Below, one piece after another: positions 31,953-36,392 of a stretch of DNA of 36,392 nt. Position 1 is the first letter of the stretch, and each line of letters opens with the position of its first letter. Source of the stretch: Gamarada debralockiae (taxonomy: Eukaryota; Ascomycota; Leotiomycetes; Helotiales; Hyphodiscaceae); assembly GCA_002803225.1 (NCBI GenBank), contig NXFV01001669.1, positions 1 through 36,392 of the forward strand, written 5' to 3'. The notes beneath the pieces were generated by a model, which ran no database searches, was not told the DNA's origin, and was given only the letters and a program-made list of their open reading frames with translations. The translations under genes and the position numbers were made by a program.

Positions 31953-33462
31953 ATCGCTCAATTATTTTAAACGAATGTAGATGGATACTCTGGGGCGTTC
32001 ACGGATATACCCACCTTGTTTATGTAGAAATGAATCACCCAAATGAATTGAACTTCCCAAATGCCTTCGTGATAATACCGTGCTCCACCCATCATCGTTG
32101 TATCCGCCTGATGGTCCGCTGAATGGCTCCTCGTCTTTGAACGATTGAAGATGGTCAAGCTCTACGTGGATAGAGGGAGCTTTTGGATCGCTCATTTCCT
32201 TTGAATGATTCAGGAATCTCAACATCTGGGCGGATTTAAGGAAGCTTTGAATCGTTCATCCACATTGACCGATTCAACTTGGCCAGTGACTACGAGTATA
32301 TTTGGAAGCTTTTAACTGTTCGCTTTACCTTGAACGATTCGTCTTCTTTAGGACACCAAGCCCGAAATCCGTCTGGATATACTAATCTTGTAGATCGCTC
32401 ACCTCAAGTGAGTTTATTGTTCTCCTACTATTCTCCAGGGGGACAAGACTCCAATCCATCTGGTAAAATCCTCCTCCGAATCACAGACCTCAAGTGGGCG
32501 AGTGTTCTGCTCCAGAACCCCAGACCCAAGTTCATTCCCATGTATTCCTCCTCTGAATCGCTGAAATCAAGTAAGTGATCGTCTCCCTCCAGGACCCGAG
32601 ACCTAAATCCATCTCCATGGATTCGTTCTCAGAATTGCTGTCGTGGTCTGCCCCGCAATCCGCCTAAGGCTTCCTCTTGGAACCTTAATTTCTGCCAGGG
32701 AGAAACCATGTACCGTACGGCTGAGCATCCTCTCCTACAACAATCACTAACAGAACTGATATGAAGTCCTCCTTGGCATCGACCTGCTACCTCCTTCTGA
32801 GATGGCTCTCTGCTGAGTAATACTTCCATCCCGAAATCGAGGGTTTAAAAATGTATACAGAAGTCGGTCAAACTAAGGAGTGAAGCGAGAATCAAGGGAT
32901 GGGATTGGTCGCATCGATCAGAAATCATTCGGAACGCTGAGAATTACCCCGCGTCTGTAAGCATTTCGAAAAACCTCGATTTCGAGATGGAAGGGATATC
33001 AGCTACGCAGCCGTATACCATGTTGTCAGACCCGGAGGTTCGTGTAAAAGTTAGAAGATCCTCCTCAGTCTCTCGCCAAGTTTACAAGTCGGCGAAATTA
33101 ATGTAAGGAACTCTTAGACATACGCTTAAATGCGAACAAACTTGGCTCAAATTTTGGTTCTTGAATCGATCTCACCATGTTGTGAGTTACTCGGTTCTTA
33201 TCTGGTGCCTGTCTGCTGAAATATCCGATTTCCCGTAGAGTATCAGCAGATCAGCGTATATGGCAACCCTCGAGACGCCACAGTGGCAGGGTCAAAGCTT
33301 ACACCCTACACCCGGCAAGTGAGACGAATTTTTAAGAGCTCAAGCTTGATGTGAACCCAAATTGGGTCCTGACTCATCGATATGGATAGGTGATTTAATG
33401 GTTCCCGCTTGTATTTGCAGTAAATTCGGGCTCGTAGGCCGCCGCGCAGCAATCCAACCAGT
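31953..33462. other. Intergenic with a decayed tandem repeat
   Basis: No gene supported. 32117-32345 is a degenerate tandem repeat of about 64 bp; looser repeats may continue to 32640. The rest shows nothing recognisable. Confidence 0.4.
32117..32345. repeat. Degenerate minisatellite, about 64-bp period, at least 3.5 units
   Basis: Successive units begin near 32117, 32177, 32241 and 32305, each with the pattern GAAGCTTTGAATCGTTCAT (variants) followed by TTGAACGATTCA-type sequence. Spacings are about 61, 65 and 64 bp. Unit identity is low enough to show that it is old. Confidence 0.6.
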
Positions 33463-35140
33463 CTATTGTTTAGACGACGGCGACGATGTATGGAATTGAA
33501 ATGCCATCATCTCTCCTGTCAAGCTCCCCGTTATAGAATTTGCTTTCACTAATGTATCACGCGGCGCTACGTCCCTGCCTGATGACAATGTTGACGTGGA
33601 TATCCAGTCGAACGACAAATCGCTCAGCATTGGATTTGTTTTCATCGAGTCCGAATCTGACGGAACAGAGTGTTCCTTTCGAACGTGCTCAAGAAGCTTG
33701 TCTTTGCGCCGAAACCGACTTTCGCAAAGAGGGCACCTATGTGACATTCCTTGGCCGTGGACGCTCTCCATGTGTCGTTCTAATTCGTACTTGCGGCTGA
33801 AAGTTTTACAGCACCCAGGAAAGTTGCAATTCTTTCGACTAAATGCCATTCTTAGGTCACCACAATTGATGGATGGAAGGGGGGGGGGGAAATAGAGCCT
33901 TACGATTTACGCAGTTTCAGTGAGTCATGTCGAAACACAGACGAGGTGATGTTGGGAGTAGAGGCCATCTCGTATAGCATGGTGTCTTCGGAGATGTTCG
34001 AAGTCGAAGTGTATGTTTCATATGAGCTCCAACTAGGGAAGCTTGGGGACTGGAAGTCGAAAGAGTGCTCCAGGACAGGCTGTAGTTGAGAGCAAGACTG
34101 GCGAGGACATTGCATATCTAGACCTAGACCTGCCACGCAGAATGCTGGTTCTAAATATGCATCATTTTGAAAGCAAGTATGGCAAAGGCAATGCTCTCCT
34201 CCCACATGATCCGCGGGGTAGTTTAAATCTGGTAGACTGGATGATACAGGTTGAATACTGGGATTGAGTGATACGTTCCCCAGCGTAGATTTTGGAGGCT
34301 CAATCAAATCCAGAATGCTGAGACTCAGCTGGTTTTCCTCTGATAACTGCGCTGGAGAGGAAAATCCAGATGTCGAAGCCTCATGAGCTCGCCGGTAATG
34401 TTCCCGCAGCCCTTTCGGAGATTTGAACAATGTAACGGCGCAACCTTCAAGCGGTTGTAATTTATAATAACAATCAGCCGCGGGGCACTCAAGTCCAAGT
34501 AAATCTCCACTGGATGTACGTGTGCTTTCATTTAGAAATAGCTCCGCAGTGTCATCCGTATGCCACAATGTCGTTGGAATGGAATTGAACTCGCATGACT
34601 GTACCGTTCGTTGAGGCAAATTTTCGTCCGCGGTCCACTCCTCAAAGCGAGCAGTAATCTTATGTTCTCCTATCAGCGGATTCCCAGAGCGTCGAAGCCG
34701 GTCATTTGGAGAGTGTGGTCCGTAATGTCCATATTCCTTCATGTGCTCCTTTACTTGGTCTACCCGCACAAACTTCTTTCGCTTTCGGCCTGTGCTCGAA
34801 TATTTGCAGCCATCGACGGTGCAGTGATAGTATTTCTTTAGGTTACTCGTATTACTGTGTTTGGTCTGCGTGTGCCGATCAAGGCCCTGCTTCTGGGAAA
34901 AGCGTTTGCAGCACCCTTCCGCTAAGCATTCGTATGGCCTTTCGTGTGCGTTTCGATGCTTGCTGTTGTTATGTTAGGATGGATGCACAAATATCGCAAG
35001 GGCAGGACTGACTTCAGCTTGGAGAGAGTTGGGAATTCCGCAGAACAATCCGGACATGGCAAGATTTTGATCGCCTTGCTGCCGTTCGGGTCGTCAGCTG
35101 CCTCTCCACCAGAGCTATCACCCGAATCACTGCTGGTCAT
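33463..35140 (-). CDS. C2H2 zinc-finger protein (putative transcription factor)
   Basis: Three exons on the minus strand, 35140-35013, 34962-33904 and 33850-33463, with introns of 50 and 53 nt, encode about 524 residues. Zinc fingers: an N-terminal one completed by splicing (CPDCSAEFPTLSKLNKHRNA then H), a second (CLAEGCCKRFSQKQGLDRHT with a final H), a looser third (YHCTVDGCKYSSTGRKRKKF...H), one in the middle (CPAADCYYKLQ...LREHYRRAH) and two at the C-terminus (CNFPGCCKTFSRKYELERHM; CPLCESRFRRKDKLLEHVRK). Long Ser/Pro-rich linkers (150-360) look disordered. Pairs of fingers at both ends are typical of fungal DNA-binding regulators. The nuclear role and target sites are inferred. Intron 2 holds an 11-C run, so its length may vary. 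The last exon lies downstream of a frame that would otherwise stop at 33900. Confidence 0.85.
33879..33889. repeat. G(11) homopolymer in intron 2 of the zinc-finger gene
   Basis: Eleven G on the plus strand (C on the coding strand) within the intron 33851-33903. Likely variable in length. Confidence 0.9.
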
Positions 35141-35979
35141 GGCGAGAGGAACTCCATCCGCTGTCGCACGGAATAGTCTCCGCTGGATTTGGGTGGGTTC
35201 TGCGCCAGGATGAGGTGAAGCTCTGCGGAGTCTGCGTAGTCTGTTGACACTTCGCGGTGTTGTAAAATGCCGATATTCTGGCTGTTCAGGTGGGTGCTAG
35301 CCACGAATGCTTTAGTCGAGCCTCTGAGACAAGCATTAGCGCGAGTTCTTTCCGTTCTGAGCTTTGTGGCTTGCAGGTTGTTTCGTGGCGTGTTCCTGGC
35401 AAGCTGTATGGATGATAATAGAATTGTGGCTGATTTAACGACTTTTTTAGGCGCCACTAGCGCCATGTTTGTAGAAATATCCCGGCAGAAACTACCACAA
35501 CGCTAGCCTATCTTAGTAAAGTCGGACTCTGTGTCCTCTGATTGGACATTAGTCACATTTACTTCACGTGATGCTCTATTTTAGGCATAGCTAGGTTCTA
35601 ATATGCTAAATTCCTTGGTCGAAGGTCCTTGCTAGCGTTGTGGTAGTTTCTGCCAACCAAGGGATAACGGTATTAGGCCTTAACCGATTCGAGTCACCAC
35701 TTGGAGAAGTTCAGATCTGTCCTTGCACTCTAATTGGCTCATCTATCAAATATCTCTACGGAGGTTCAGCGCGGCAAGATACTGATGTGGAGATATATAT
35801 CAATTTCAATTACAACCAGAAGGGTCCGACCTGTGGAGCTGTGGCGACCCATCCATCTGACGCGCCAATCCATTGAGTATTCATATAATTCCATGGGTTT
35901 AATAGTATTCCACTAATTATAACGCCTTCCATGAATAGACTCTGAGATGTTGAATTTCACTATAATTGCAATTTATCGA
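35141..35979. promoter_or_regulatory. Upstream region of the zinc-finger gene
   Basis: No gene seen. Contains the 24-bp inverted repeat described separately, and a CACGTG core at about 35566-35571. Confidence 0.35.
35484..35654. repeat. Perfect 24-bp inverted repeat flanking 123 bp (possible small foldback element)
   Basis: 35484-35507 (starts GGCAGAAACTACCACAACG) is the exact reverse complement of 35631-35654. The match stops sharply on both sides. No target duplication, TA end or transposase is apparent, so it is either a tiny MITE-like insertion or a foldback. Confidence 0.6.
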
Positions 35980-36275
35980 TGTAACGTGCTTTGAGGAACC
36001 TGATGGCAGGTCCCCATATGAGTCACGTCAAACACGTGCCATACAAGATTCTTACAATTTTAAGAACTCTTACGTGATACTTGTCACCTGATCTAGCAAC
36101 TGTATATATACTCGCTCAGTTCCTGAGCTCTTCTCTTTTCCTTTCCTTTCCTCTCTAGCTTAGTATTCTCGTTATCTCGACTAGTTAGCTAGAGAATTGA
36201 GGTTGATCCCCAGTGCTTTAGTTAGCGTCGTGACAAATATACTATTCCATAAACTAATTAGTTATTCTTGTGACA
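35980..36275 (+). mobile_element. Candidate LTR of an LTR retrotransposon
   Basis: Begins TGTAACGTGC and ends near ...TTGTGACA (or at 36235, ...CGTGACA). It contains a TATA-like TGTATATATACTCGC at about 36102 followed by a pyrimidine-rich stretch, which is LTR-like promoter architecture. Immediately after comes the 43-bp repeat. No second LTR is in the window, and the primer-binding site could not be matched to a tRNA, so this is tentative. Confidence 0.3.
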
Positions 36276-36310
36276 GCTCTGCATAATGGAATCTCACGCA
36301 TTGAAGACTA
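36268..36310 (+). repeat. 43-bp dispersed repeat, right copy
   Basis: 39/43 identity to 2809-2851, transitions only. Here it follows the candidate LTR, which suggests it is the internal leader of the element. Confidence 0.7.
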
Positions 36311-36392
36311 GGAAGGAGAAAGGTTCTCTAATTAAAGCGTAGCTTTTTTTACATTCCGACCCCCCTGCGCGCGAGGGTTAAGGGATCGGTTC

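Noticed and set aside
35137..35466. 109-residue minus-strand frame upstream of the zinc-finger gene
   Set aside because: It overlaps the start of the zinc-finger gene in another frame, has no motif and lies in promoter DNA.
1..36392. CRISPR array, tRNA or rRNA genes, secondary-metabolite or defence cluster
   Set aside because: A fungal window; I saw no regular spacer-repeat structure, and no polyketide, nonribosomal-peptide, terpene or NLR-type gene. tRNA absence was judged by eye only and is not certain.

Overview
This window is from a filamentous ascomycete (Pezizomycotina; a leotiomycete is plausible but not proven). The support is many short GT-AG introns of about 46-80 nt with CTAAC/CTGAC-type branch sites, and fungal gene families: RNase T2 with a C-terminal extension, membrane-anchored fucose-lectin-like protein, T5orf172 protein, OBAP/DUF1264 protein and PTH11-like rhodopsin-domain protein. 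A Tc1/mariner relic rich in TAG/TAA codons suggests repeat-induced point mutation (RIP). All exon models were read by eye from splice signals, reading phase and family motifs, without transcripts.

Layout. 1-3.35 kb is a nest of transposon relics: the N-terminal part of a mariner transposase (minus), a complete 1.49-kb mariner-like element with inverted termini, and a pogo-type non-autonomous element. 3.35-4.9 kb is featureless apart from a doubtful gene relic. 4.9-9.1 kb holds a divergent pair of alpha/beta hydrolases: a membrane-anchored S33 peptidase-like protein and an HSL-type esterase. 10.2-17.6 kb carries a small secreted protein, a class II aldolase/adducin protein, a secreted RNase T2 and a membrane-anchored lectin-like protein. 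18.4-21.5 kb has a doubtful small gene and an intronless T5orf172 (GIY-YIG-like) gene with a hydrophobic tail.

22.2-24.0 kb is a gene graveyard: a rhodopsin-domain gene and a type B carboxylesterase gene lie head to head, both without their 5' halves, with microsatellites in or beside them. 24.5-29.8 kb is a compact housekeeping block: glyoxalase II (apparently with mitochondrial and cytosolic starts), an OBAP/DUF1264 protein, a centrin-like EF-hand protein and a class II-like eIF4E. 30.5-32 kb is an unrecognised gene split by an in-frame TGA. A decayed minisatellite follows, then a C2H2 zinc-finger gene (33.5-35.1 kb), a perfect 24-bp inverted repeat and, at the right edge, an LTR-like repeat. 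A 43-bp segment of that repeat recurs near 2.8 kb.

The genes do not form a recognisable biosynthetic cluster or defence system. I found no convincing new multi-gene system. The most useful observations are the double 5' truncation at about 22.9 kb, the dual-start glyoxalase II, the ATG-only exon of the centrin-like gene, the TGA-split gene and several unexplained inverted or tandem repeats.
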